Part shown: positions 52,950 to 61,519 of the stretch, piece after piece
Numbering within the stretch: position 1 is the stretch's first letter
Layout: each line of letters begins with the position of its first letter
NCBI GenBank assembly: GCA_963834515.1
Contig: CAWICB010000007.1
Span: forward strand, 1,302,001 to 1,366,000
Source: RYN-230 sp963834515
GTDB taxonomy: Bacteria; Actinomycetota; Actinomycetes; Streptosporangiales; Streptosporangiaceae
Length of the DNA: 64,000 nucleotides
Direction: 5' to 3'
The notes under the pieces: generated by a model
What the model was told of the DNA's origin: nothing
Database searches by the model: none
What the model saw: the letters and a program-made list of their open reading frames with translations, nothing else
Translations under genes and position numbers: made by a program

Positions 52950-55874
52950 ATGGCTATACCGGTGCAAGCCGCCCCCCGGACGCTCACCCTGACTATCGAC
53001 GGGCAGGAGATCACCGTCCCGGAAGGCTCGACGATCTGGGCCGCGGCGCGGGCGGCAGGCATCGACATCCCCGTGCTGTGCCACGACGAGCGGTACGACC
53101 CGGTGGGCGTCTGCCGGATGTGCGTGGTCAACGTGGGCGCGCCCGCGTTCGCGGCGTCCTGCGTGCGGGCCTGCGAAGACGGCATGACCGTGCGGACCGC
53201 GACCCCGGAGCTGGAGCGCAGCCGGGCCGTGCTCACCGGGCTGCTGCTGGCCGACCAGCCGGAGCGTGCGGCCGACCCCAAGCAGACCACCACCGGCGAC
53301 AACGAGCTGCTCGCGCTGGCCGACCGGTATGAAGTGACCAGGGAGGACGGGCTGCCGCTGGGCGGCGGCCGGGGCACCGACCTGTCCAACCCGGTCATCG
53401 CGGTGGACCACGACTCGTGCATCCTGTGCGACCGCTGCGTGCGGGCCTGCGACGACATCCAGGGCAACGACGTGATCGGCCGGAGCGGCAAGGGTTACGC
53501 CACCCGGATCGCGTTCGACCTGAACGACCCCATGGGTGAGTCGTCCTGCGTCACCTGCGGGGAGTGCGTGGCCGCCTGCCCGACCGGGGCGCTGACCAAC
53601 AAGCCCATCCGCGGCGTGCCGATCCGGCCGCGCAGCGAGCTCGACCCGGTGCAGACGGTGTGCCCGTACTGCGGCGTCGGGTGTGCCCTCACCTATCACG
53701 TGGACCGGGAGCGCGGCGCGATCGCGTTCGCCGACGGCCGGGAGCAGCCCGGGTCGCAGAGCCGGCTGTGCGTCAAGGGCCGGTACGGCTGGGACTACGC
53801 GGCCTCGCCGCAGCGGCTCACCGTGCCGCTGATCCGGCGCGAGGACTCCTATCCCAAGGGCCCGCTGTCCGCCGACGTGCGCGGCGACGCCGACGGCTCG
53901 CGGGACCGCAACGACGCTGACGGAAGGAACGGCGGGGACGGGCGGAGCGGCGGGGACGGGCGGAGCGGCAAGAAGCGGCGCAAGCCCGGCGGGCTGGTCG
54001 ACTACGCCGAGGTGCTGCCGCACTTCCGGGAGGCGACCTGGGACGAGGCGCTCGACCTCGTGGCCCGGCGGCTGACCGAGATCCACGCCACGGGCGGCCC
54101 AGCCGCGATCGCCGGGTTCGGCTCGGCTAAGTGCTCCAACGAGGAGGCCTACCTCTTCCAGAAGCTGATCCGGACCGGCTTCCACACCAACAACGTGGAC
54201 CACTGCACCCGGCTGTGCCACGCGTCCAGCGTGTTCGCACTGTTCGAGGGCATCGGCTCGGGCGCGGTGTCCACCACCTACGGCGACGTGATCAATGCCG
54301 ACGTGGCCATCGTCACCGGCAGCAACCCGACCGCCAACCACCCGGTCGCCTCGTCGTTCTTCAAGCAGGCCCGGCGGAACGGGACGACGATCATCTACGT
54401 GGACCCGCGGGCCGACAAGATGTCCGACCACGCGGACATCTTCTGCCAGGTCAAGCCGGGCACCGACGTGGCCTTCTACAACGGCGTGATGCACGAGGTG
54501 ATCCGGCTCGGGCTGACCGACCCGGACTTCATCGCCCGCCGGACCACCAACTTCGAGGCGCTCGAGCAGACCCTCCAGGACTACCCGCCCGAGCGGGCCG
54601 CGCAGATCACCGGGGTGGACGCCGCGGTGATCCGCCGGGTGGCCCGGGCCTGGGGCGAGGCCGGGGCCGGGGTCATCTTCTGGGGCATGGGCATCTCCCA
54701 GCACACCACCGGCACCGACAACGCGCGCTGCCTGATCGCGATGTGCGCGATCACCGGCAACATCGGCCGGCCCGGCAGCGGGCTGCACCCGCTGCGCGGG
54801 CAGAACAACGTCCAGGGCGCCTCGGACATGGGCCTGATCCCGATGTACTACCCGGACTACAAGAAGGCTGACGACCCCGCGGTCAAGGAGCGGTTCGAGC
54901 AAGTCTGGGGCATCAGCGACCTCGATCCCAAGCGCGGGCTCACCGTCACCGAGATCATCGGCTCGGCGCTTGCGGGCGGCGTGCGCGGCATGTACATGCT
55001 GGGCGAGAATCCGTTCCTGTCCGACCCCAACATCAACAAGGTCCGCAAGGCGCTGGCCAAGCTGGACTTCCTGGTTGTGCAGGACATCTTCCTGACCGAG
55101 ACGGCCGAGTTCGCTGACGTGATCCTGCCCGCCTCCTCCTACCTGGAGAAGGACGGCACGTACACCAACACTGACCGCCGGGTCCAGCTCGGCCGCAAGG
55201 TGCTGGACACCCCGGGGCAGGCCCGGGTGGACTGGGAGGTCGTCCAGGACATCGCCAACCGGATCGGGCTGGGCTGGAACTACATCTCGCCCCGGGAGAT
55301 CTTCAACGAGATCGTGTCGGTGATGTCCAGCTACACCAACCTGAGCTATGACAACTTGGGGCTGTCCGGCAAGCTGTATCCCAACCCGGACCCCGAGCAC
55401 AGCGACGGGACCGTGGTCATGTTCGGCGAGAAGTTCAACACCAGCGACGGGCTGGCCCACCTGGTGCCCGCCGAGTGGCTGCCGGCCAAAGAGCTGCCCA
55501 GCCCTGAGTACCCGTTCGTGCTGAACACCGGGCGGCTGCTGCAGCACTGGCACACCGGCTCGATGACCCGGCGGTCCTACGCGCTGGACGCGATCGCGCC
55601 GCGGGCCGAGGTGTTCCTCAACCCGGACGACGCGGCCCGGCTCGGCATCGCTGACGGCGCGCCGGCCCGGGTCAGCTCGCGCCGCGGCACCATCGAGCTG
55701 GCCGTCCGCTACTCGCACCGCGAGGCCCCGGGGAACTGCTTCATCCCGTTCCACTTCCGCGAGGCCGCGGCCAACCTGCTGACCATCGACGAGATCGACC
55801 CACTCGGTAAGATCCCCGAGTTCAAGTTCTGCGCGGTGCGGATCGAGCCGGCTGGCGATCGGCAGGAGGCGTAG
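52950..55874 (+). CDS. NAD-linked formate dehydrogenase alpha subunit, Cys-type
   Basis: 974 residues. The N-terminal NuoG-like region has a [2Fe-2S] (C44, C55, C58, C71) and two [4Fe-4S] (C157-C160-C163-C167; C200-C203-C206-C210). The catalytic part has CPYCGVGC (C238, C241, C245) and C274. The active centre HCTRLCHASSV has Cys423-His424 where FdhF has Sec. The His/Cys cluster usually found near residue 105 of such proteins is absent (ADQPERAADPKQTTTGDNEL). A Gly/Asp/Arg repeat linker (residues 312-346) separates the domains. The GTG of the NuoEF fusion overlaps its stop by 1 nt, giving an NAD(P)-reducing complex. Confidence 0.92.
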   Translation: MAIPVQAAPRTLTLTIDGQEITVPEGSTIWAAARAAGIDIPVLCHDERYDPVGVCRMCVVNVGAPAFAASCVRACEDGMTVRTATPELERSRAVLTGLLLADQPERAADPKQTTTGDNELLALADRYEVTREDGLPLGGGRGTDLSNPVIAVDHDSCILCDRCVRACDDIQGNDVIGRSGKGYATRIAFDLNDPMGESSCVTCGECVAACPTGALTNKPIRGVPIRPRSELDPVQTVCPYCGVGCALTYHVDRERGAIAFADGREQPGSQSRLCVKGRYGWDYAASPQRLTVPLIRREDSYPKGPLSADVRGDADGSRDRNDADGRNGGDGRSGGDGRSGKKRRKPGGLVDYAEVLPHFREATWDEALDLVARRLTEIHATGGPAAIAGFGSAKCSNEEAYLFQKLIRTGFHTNNVDHCTRLCHASSVFALFEGIGSGAVSTTYGDVINADVAIVTGSNPTANHPVASSFFKQARRNGTTIIYVDPRADKMSDHADIFCQVKPGTDVAFYNGVMHEVIRLGLTDPDFIARRTTNFEALEQTLQDYPPERAAQITGVDAAVIRRVARAWGEAGAGVIFWGMGISQHTTGTDNARCLIAMCAITGNIGRPGSGLHPLRGQNNVQGASDMGLIPMYYPDYKKADDPAVKERFEQVWGISDLDPKRGLTVTEIIGSALAGGVRGMYMLGENPFLSDPNINKVRKALAKLDFLVVQDIFLTETAEFADVILPASSYLEKDGTYTNTDRRVQLGRKVLDTPGQARVDWEVVQDIANRIGLGWNYISPREIFNEIVSVMSSYTNLSYDNLGLSGKLYPNPDPEHSDGTVVMFGEKFNTSDGLAHLVPAEWLPAKELPSPEYPFVLNTGRLLQHWHTGSMTRRSYALDAIAPRAEVFLNPDDAARLGIADGAPARVSSRRGTIELAVRYSHREAPGNCFIPFHFREAAANLLTIDEIDPLGKIPEFKFCAVRIEPAGDRQEA

Positions 55875-57568
55875 TGGCCCAGGCACGTATGAAGCTGCCC
55901 GGCGTCGAGGCGCGCGCGGGCAAGTTCCCCGGCCCGAGCCTGATCCCGGCGCTGCACGCGATCCAGGACCGGGTCGGCTGGCTGCCCCGCGAGGAACTGG
56001 TCGCGCTGTCCCGGGAGGTGCACCGGCCGCTGTACGAGATCGAAGGGCTGATCTCGTTCTATCCGCACTTCCGCACCGTCCCGCCGAAACCGGTCGAGCT
56101 GCGGGTCTGCCGCGATCTGTCCTGCTGGCTGAACGGCGCGGACAGCCGGATCGCCGGGCTGCGCCAGCAGCACGGCACGGACGCCGACATCGAGCTGGTC
56201 GAAGTGTCCTGCCTGGGCCGGTGCGACGCGGCCCCGGCGGTGAACGTGAACGAGCGGCTGGCCACCGCGGCCGACGCGCCCACGCTGATCGCCGCGGCCC
56301 GGTCCGGAGCCGCCGCCGGGGAGCCGGCGGCGCGGGCGGCGCCGGCGGAGCGCCAGGACACAGGCGGGCAGCCGTGGCCGAACGACCCGTACCCGTCGGC
56401 TGCCGGGCACTACGGGGTGCTGCGGGCCGCGCTGGCCGGTGAGCTGAGCACCGGCCAGGTCGTCACCGCGCTGCAGGACTCCGGGCTGCGCGGGATGGGC
56501 GGGGCCGGCTTCCCCACCAGCCGGAAGTGGGACCTGGTCGCCGCGCAGCCGGGCACGCCGAAGTACGTGATCTGCAACGCCGACGAGTCAGAACCGGGCA
56601 CGTTCAAGGACCGGCAGATCCTCGCCGAGCAGCCGCACCTGGTGCTGGAGGGCATGCTGCTCGGCATGCTCGCGATCGGGGCCGAGGAAGGCTGGGTGTT
56701 CATCCGGCACGAGTACGGACCCGAGGCGGCGGTGATCCGCCGGGAGATCGAGTCGCTGCGCTCGGCCGGGCTGGTCGGGGCGGACGTGGGCGGCCCCGGG
56801 CGGCGGCTGTCGGTGGAGGTGTTCACCTCGCCGGGTGGCTACATCCTCGGCGAGGAGTCGGCGCTGATCGAGTGCATGGAGGGGCACCGCGGCGAACCGC
56901 GCAACAAGCCGCCGTTCCCCGCCGTGTACGGCCTGCACGGCCAGCCCACGCTGATGAACTCGGTGGAGACGTTCGCGCACGTGCCGGTCATCGTCAGCCG
57001 CGGCGCCGCGTGGTGGCGGGACCAGGGCGCCGGGGACAGCACCGGGCTCAAGTTCTTCGCGGTGTCCGGCCACGTCGAGCAGCCTGGCGTGTACTGCGTG
57101 CCGATGGGCACCACGGTGCGCCAGCTGCTGGACCTGGCAGGCGGCGTGTCCGGCGGCCGGCGGCCGGGTGCCGTGCAGCCCGGCGGCGCGTCGTCCAACT
57201 TCCTCGGCCCGGATCAGCTCGACATCCCGCTCGACTTCGGCCCGCTGCGCGACGCCGGCACCATGCTCGGCTCGGGCGCGCTGGTGGTGATGGCCGAGGG
57301 CACCGATCTGCTCGCGGCGGCCACCAACGTGCTGCGGTTCTTCCGCGACGAGTCGTGCGGCAAGTGCGTGCCCTGCCGGGTCGGCTCGGCCAAGGCGCAC
57401 CGCATACTGACCAGCCTGCTGGCCGCGGGCGGCGGGCCCGCCGACGTGGACGGGCAGATCACCGAGCTGGAGCAGGTCATGCGCCGGACCTCGATCTGCG
57501 GGCTGGGCCAGGTAGCGCTGGGCCCGGTGCTGAGCGTCACCCGGCTGAGCAGCGGTGACGGAGACTGA
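55874..57568 (+). CDS. NuoE-NuoF fusion, NAD-reducing subunit of formate dehydrogenase
   Basis: 564 residues; GTG start at 55874 overlapping the FDH alpha stop. Residues 1-150 are NuoE-like (thioredoxin fold, [2Fe-2S] Cys in VCRDLSCWL and SCLGRCDAAP). The rest is NuoF-like: FMN/NADH site GMGGAGFPTSRKW and CNADESEPGTFKDR, then GYILGEESALIECMEGHRGEPRNKPPFPA. The [4Fe-4S] box is ESCGKCVPCRVGSAKAHRIL, with its fourth Cys in SICGLGQVA. In NAD-dependent FDHs these are two proteins (FdsG, FdsB); here they are one. It passes formate electrons to NAD+, or in reverse. Confidence 0.92.
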   Translation: MAQARMKLPGVEARAGKFPGPSLIPALHAIQDRVGWLPREELVALSREVHRPLYEIEGLISFYPHFRTVPPKPVELRVCRDLSCWLNGADSRIAGLRQQHGTDADIELVEVSCLGRCDAAPAVNVNERLATAADAPTLIAAARSGAAAGEPAARAAPAERQDTGGQPWPNDPYPSAAGHYGVLRAALAGELSTGQVVTALQDSGLRGMGGAGFPTSRKWDLVAAQPGTPKYVICNADESEPGTFKDRQILAEQPHLVLEGMLLGMLAIGAEEGWVFIRHEYGPEAAVIRREIESLRSAGLVGADVGGPGRRLSVEVFTSPGGYILGEESALIECMEGHRGEPRNKPPFPAVYGLHGQPTLMNSVETFAHVPVIVSRGAAWWRDQGAGDSTGLKFFAVSGHVEQPGVYCVPMGTTVRQLLDLAGGVSGGRRPGAVQPGGASSNFLGPDQLDIPLDFGPLRDAGTMLGSGALVVMAEGTDLLAAATNVLRFFRDESCGKCVPCRVGSAKAHRILTSLLAAGGGPADVDGQITELEQVMRRTSICGLGQVALGPVLSVTRLSSGDGD

Positions 57569-58805
57569 CCCGGCCGCGCGCGCCGGGCGGGAGTTCTTCA
57601 CCACCCGGACCGTGGCCGAGGCGCTGACCGGGTTCCGCCCGGCCCGGCGCACACCGGCCGAAATGGTGCCGCTGACCGCGGCCCTGCACCGGGTGCCGGC
57701 CGGGCCGGTCTCCGCGCCGCACGCGTTGCCCGGCTTCGCCCGGTCCACCGTCAACGGGTACGCGGTGCGGGCCGCTGACACCTACGGCGTGTCCGATGGG
57801 CTGCCCGGCTACCTCCAGGTGACCGGGGCAGTGCTGATGGGCACCGAACCGGACGTCACGGTCGGCCCCGGCACGGTGGCCAGCATGCCCACCGGCGGCG
57901 TGCTGCCCCGCGGCGCGGACGCCGTCGTGATGATCGAGTACACCCAGCAGGCCATGCCGGGCACGATCGAGGTGGTCCGGCCGGTCGCGCCGGGCGACGG
58001 CGTGGTCCGGGCCGACGAGGACGCCGCCCCCGGCGCCGAACTGGTCCCCGCGGGCCGGCCGCTGCGCGCCCAGGATCTCGGCATGCTGGCCGCGGCCGGG
58101 GTCACCGGGGTGGCCGTGCACGCCAGGCCACGGGTGGCCGTGCTGTCCACCGGCGACGAGGTGGTGCCGCCAGACACCGCGGCCCTCCGCCCCGGCCAGG
58201 TGCGAGACGCGTCCGCGGTGGCGCTGGCCGGCCTGGTGACCGAGGCGGGCGGCGAGCCGGTGCCGGGCGGCATCGTGCCCGACGACGCCGCAGCCCTGGA
58301 CTCGGCCCTGCGCGCCGCGCTGGCCAGCAGCGACCTCATCGTGGTCTCGGCCGGCTCGTCGGTCGGCACGCGGGATGAGACGGCGGGCGTGGTGCGTGGC
58401 CTGGGGCCGCCCGGGATCTGGTGCCATGGCCTCGCCATCCGGCCCGGCAAGCCCACCCTGCTGGCCGAGTGCGGCGGCGTGCCCATCATCGGGCTGCCCG
58501 GCAACCCGCGGTCCGCGCTGGTCATCTTCCGGCTGCTGGGCGTCCCGCTGGTCCGCCTGGTCGGCGGCTGCACCACACCGCCGCCGGAGCCGACGGTGCG
58601 CGCCCGGCTGGCCCGTGATCTGCCCTCGGCCACCGGCCGGCTGGACGTAGTCCAGGTCCGCGTCCGGGACGGTGTGGCCAGCCCGGTGTTCGGCCTGTCG
58701 GCGCTGCTGTCCGTGCTCACCGCGGCCGACGGGTTCGTGGTCGTGCCCGAGGAGGCCACCGGTCTCGACGCTGGCGCCGAGGTGGAGGTCACCTTGTATC
58801 GTTAG
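57555..58805 (+). CDS. moeA: molybdopterin molybdenumtransferase (MoeA)
   Basis: Inserts molybdate (or tungstate) into adenylylated molybdopterin. 416 residues; GTG 57555 overlaps the NuoEF stop by 14 nt. MoeA_N has PHALPGFARSTVNGYAVRAAD. PTGGVLPRGADAVVMIEYTQ and GVTGVAVHARPRVAVLSTGDEVVPPDTAALRPGQVRDASAVALAGLV are the catalytic and MoCF_biosynth domains. IVVSAGSSVGTRDET, WCHGLAIRPGKPTLLAECGGVPIIGLPGNPRSALVIF and a MoeA_C domain complete it. It is the first of two adjacent MoeA genes, which suggests metal or enzyme specialisation. Confidence 0.93.
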   Translation: MTETDPAARAGREFFTTRTVAEALTGFRPARRTPAEMVPLTAALHRVPAGPVSAPHALPGFARSTVNGYAVRAADTYGVSDGLPGYLQVTGAVLMGTEPDVTVGPGTVASMPTGGVLPRGADAVVMIEYTQQAMPGTIEVVRPVAPGDGVVRADEDAAPGAELVPAGRPLRAQDLGMLAAAGVTGVAVHARPRVAVLSTGDEVVPPDTAALRPGQVRDASAVALAGLVTEAGGEPVPGGIVPDDAAALDSALRAALASSDLIVVSAGSSVGTRDETAGVVRGLGPPGIWCHGLAIRPGKPTLLAECGGVPIIGLPGNPRSALVIFRLLGVPLVRLVGGCTTPPPEPTVRARLARDLPSATGRLDVVQVRVRDGVASPVFGLSALLSVLTAADGFVVVPEEATGLDAGAEVEVTLYR

Positions 58806-58813
58806 CGGCGGTC

Positions 58814-60724
58814 ATGGCTGACAGTCCTTTCCTCCGCGACGTGCCCGCCGCCCGTGCGCTGGACGCCTGGCGCGGTGCCCGTGACGCTGCGGGCTGCCCG
58901 ACCCGGCTGGCTACTATCCGGGTCCCGGTGCAGGACGCGGCCGGCCTGGTCACCGCCGAGCCGGTGTGGGCCACCCGCTCGTCACCGCCGTTCGACGCGG
59001 CCGGCATGGACGGCATCGCGGTCCGGGCTGCGGACACCGTCGGGGCCAGCGAGACCACCCCCGTGCTGCTGCCGCCGGGCAGCTACGACGTGGTGGACAC
59101 CGGCGACCCGATGCCCGACGGGCGCGACGCGGTCGTCATGCGTGAGTACGTGCACTATCAGGGTGACACGGCCGAACTGCGCGCGGCCGCCCCGCCCTAC
59201 CAGCATGTCCGGTCCATCGGCGAGGACGTGAGCGCCGCTGAACTGCTGCTCCCCGAGGGGCACCGGCTGCGCGCCGCGGATCTCGCCGCCGCGGCCGCCG
59301 CGGGCGCGACCCACTTGGCGGTCCGGCGCCGCCCGGTGGTCACCATCCTGCCTACCGGGGACGAGGTCCGGCCCATCGGCGCGGCCACCGCGGCCGGCGA
59401 GATCATCGACACCAACTCGCTAATGCTGGCCACCCAGGCCCGCGAGGCCGGCTGCGAGGCGACCTGCCTGCCCATCGAACCGGACGTGCCGGACCGCATC
59501 GCCGATGTGGTCACCGCCGCGGCCACCGGCTGTGACCTGCTGATTATCGTAGCCGGGTCGAGCGCGGGCCGGGACGACTACACGGCCCGGGTAGTGGCCG
59601 AGCGCGGCACCCTGGCCGTGCACGGCGTCGCGGTCCGGCCCGGCCACCCCGTCGTGCTGGGCACCGTCGGGCACACCCCGGTGCTCGGCGCCCCGGGCTA
59701 CCCGGTGTCCGCCGCCCTGACCTTCGACATCTTCGCCGAACCGCTGCTGGCCGAACTGTCCGGCGCACCGCCGCGCCAGCGGCCGCGGACCACGGCCCGG
59801 CTGGCCCGCAAGCTCGCTTCCCCGCTCGGCATGGACGACTGGGTCCGGGTCCGGCTCGGCGTGGTCGGCGGCACCATGGTCGCTACCCCGCTGCCGCGCG
59901 GCGCCGGGGTGCTCACCTCGCTAGTCCGCGCGGACGGCCTGCTCGTTGTGCCGGCCGGCCAGGAGGGCCATCACCCGGGTGAGCAGGTCCAGATCGAGCT
60001 GCTCCGCGGCCTCGACGAGATCTCCCGGACCATCGTGGCCATCGGCTCGCACGACCTGGTCCTGGATCTGGCCGCATCAGCGCTGCGCTCCGAGGACCCA
60101 CTGGTCACCCTGGCGTCGTCGAACGTCGGCTCGCTGGGCGGCCTGGTCGCGCTCCGCGACGGGCTGTGCCACCTGGCCGGCTCCCACCTGCTGGACCCGG
60201 CCACCGGCGAGTACACGCTGCCCTACCTGGACCGCATCCTCGGCGGCCACGAGGTCGCCGTGGTCCGGCTGCTGCACCGTGACCAAGGCCTGATGGTCGC
60301 GGCGGGCAACCCGCTCGGCCTGGCCGCCATCGACGACCTCCCCCGGCCCGGGGTCCGCTACATCAACCGGCAGCGCGGCGCGGGCACCCGGGTGCTGCTC
60401 GACTACGAACTGGGCCGCCGGGACATCAGCCCGGACGCGATCGACGGCTACGCCCGCGAGGAGCCCACCCATCTGGCCGTGGCCGCGGCCATCGCCGCCG
60501 GGCGTGGCGATGCCGGCCTGGGCATCATGTCCGCCGCACGAGCGTTCGGGCTGGATTTCGTCCAGGTCACCCGTGAGCCGTACGACCTGGTGGTGACGGC
60601 GGACGCGATGGATGGCCCGCTGCTGGCCCCGCTGTGGGCCCTGCTCCGCTCGGACCGGTTCCAGGCTGCGGTTACCGACCTGGGCGGCTACTCCACCAAG
60701 GAGATGGGCCGCCGCGTCCGCTGA
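58814..60724 (+). CDS. MoeA fused to a PBP-like substrate-binding domain
   Basis: 636 residues. Residues 1-400 are MoeA: SPPFDAAGMDGIAVRAADTVGASE, GDPMPDGRDAVVMREYVH, VTILPTGDEVRPIGAATAAGEIIDTNSLMLATQARE, IIVAGSSAGRDDYTARVV, VHGVAVRPGHPVVLGTVGHTPVLGAPGYPVSA. Residues about 410-636 are a periplasmic-binding-protein-like domain: DLVLDLAASALRSEDPLVTLASSNVGSLGGLVALRDGLCHLAGSHLLDPATGEY, RYINRQRGAGTRVLLDYEL, AAIAAGRGDAGLGIMSAARAFGLDFV. This MoeA-PBP architecture is known in other prokaryotes; a role in sensing oxyanion or pterin is inferred. It is the last gene of the plus-strand cluster. Confidence 0.92.
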   Translation: MADSPFLRDVPAARALDAWRGARDAAGCPTRLATIRVPVQDAAGLVTAEPVWATRSSPPFDAAGMDGIAVRAADTVGASETTPVLLPPGSYDVVDTGDPMPDGRDAVVMREYVHYQGDTAELRAAAPPYQHVRSIGEDVSAAELLLPEGHRLRAADLAAAAAAGATHLAVRRRPVVTILPTGDEVRPIGAATAAGEIIDTNSLMLATQAREAGCEATCLPIEPDVPDRIADVVTAAATGCDLLIIVAGSSAGRDDYTARVVAERGTLAVHGVAVRPGHPVVLGTVGHTPVLGAPGYPVSAALTFDIFAEPLLAELSGAPPRQRPRTTARLARKLASPLGMDDWVRVRLGVVGGTMVATPLPRGAGVLTSLVRADGLLVVPAGQEGHHPGEQVQIELLRGLDEISRTIVAIGSHDLVLDLAASALRSEDPLVTLASSNVGSLGGLVALRDGLCHLAGSHLLDPATGEYTLPYLDRILGGHEVAVVRLLHRDQGLMVAAGNPLGLAAIDDLPRPGVRYINRQRGAGTRVLLDYELGRRDISPDAIDGYAREEPTHLAVAAAIAAGRGDAGLGIMSAARAFGLDFVQVTREPYDLVVTADAMDGPLLAPLWALLRSDRFQAAVTDLGGYSTKEMGRRVR

Positions 60725-60735
60725 CGCCGACCGCG

Positions 60736-60761
60736 CCGCCGTCCGAGGATCGGGACGGCGG
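60736..60761. terminator. hairpin between convergent genes
   Basis: CCGCCGTCC (60736-60744), loop of 8 nt, GGACGGCGG (60753-60761): a perfect 9-bp stem 12 bp after the MoeA-PBP stop and 22 bp before the end of the convergent gene. It is probably a bidirectional terminator. Confidence 0.65.
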
Positions 60762-60782
60762 GGCGGCTGGCCGGGCTTGGCG

Positions 60783-61319
60783 TTAGGACGCGGCGGCGGC
60801 TGGCATGGCGGGCTGGCTGGCCTGGCGGGTGGTGACCCGGCGGGCCCGGGCGGCCAGCGAGCCGGTGCGGCCCAGCAGCGTGGCCACGGACAGGAAGATC
60901 AGCCCGTCGGTGAGCGCGTTGACGGTGATCTGGCTGGTGATCATCCAGTGGCCCAGCGGCGCGCCGAACAAGTGCGTGGAACCGTAGGCGAAGAAGATCC
61001 GCCCGGCCACGATGAGCACCCAGATCAGCGCGTAGGGCAGGCCGGCCTGGGTGCGGGCCGTGCCGGACCGGCGGTCGTAGCTGACCCGCAGCTGGGTGGC
61101 GGCCAGCACGCCCAGGGCCAGCCCGGCCGCCGCGGCGGCAACTTCCAGGGCCAGCCCAGCGCCGGAGGTGGCCACGCCCTTGAAGTAGAACGGCACGATC
61201 GCGGCGGCGGCGATGAACGGGCGCAGCAGCCGCAGCCGGGTCACCTTGCGCTGGCCCAGGTCGGAGACCAGCACCGTGGCGAGGATGAGGAGGTTGGGGA
61301 TCAGGACGCTGGCGGTCAT
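60783..61319 (-). CDS. hypothetical multi-pass membrane protein
   Basis: 178 residues with about six TM helices. I chose the ATG at 61319, with GGGAG upstream; the frame is open to 61370. Conserved-looking blocks: VLVSDLGQRKVTRLRLLRPFIAAAAIVPFYFKG, LAATQLRVSYDRRSGTARTQAGLPYALIWVLIVAGRIFFAYGS, GHWMITSQITVNALTDGLIFLSVATLLGRT. I do not recognise a named family. It lies divergent to the two-component genes and may be their target, as is common for NarL-type systems in actinobacteria, but nothing proves this. Confidence 0.6.
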   Translation of the reverse strand: MTASVLIPNLLILATVLVSDLGQRKVTRLRLLRPFIAAAAIVPFYFKGVATSGAGLALEVAAAAAGLALGVLAATQLRVSYDRRSGTARTQAGLPYALIWVLIVAGRIFFAYGSTHLFGAPLGHWMITSQITVNALTDGLIFLSVATLLGRTGSLAARARRVTTRQASQPAMPAAAAS

Positions 61320-61519
61320 CGGGGAACTCCCTTGCTGAAGCCAGTGGGTGGGTAGTTCGTGACACCCCAAACGCTAGGAAACCGGACCCCTCCGGCGCGC
61401 CGGCCTGCGGCTTGACCTCAGGTCCAGGGTGGGGGGAGACGCCACCTCCACCCAGCGTCAACCCGCGCCTCAACCCGTGCGCCGATGCCCGGCCTGGGCT
61501 GGCCGGATACGTTAAATCC

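Noticed and set aside
52890..55886. A 998-codon open frame opposite the Cys-type FDH gene
   Set aside because: The plus strand here has all cofactor-binding motifs. The antisense translation has no recognisable domain.
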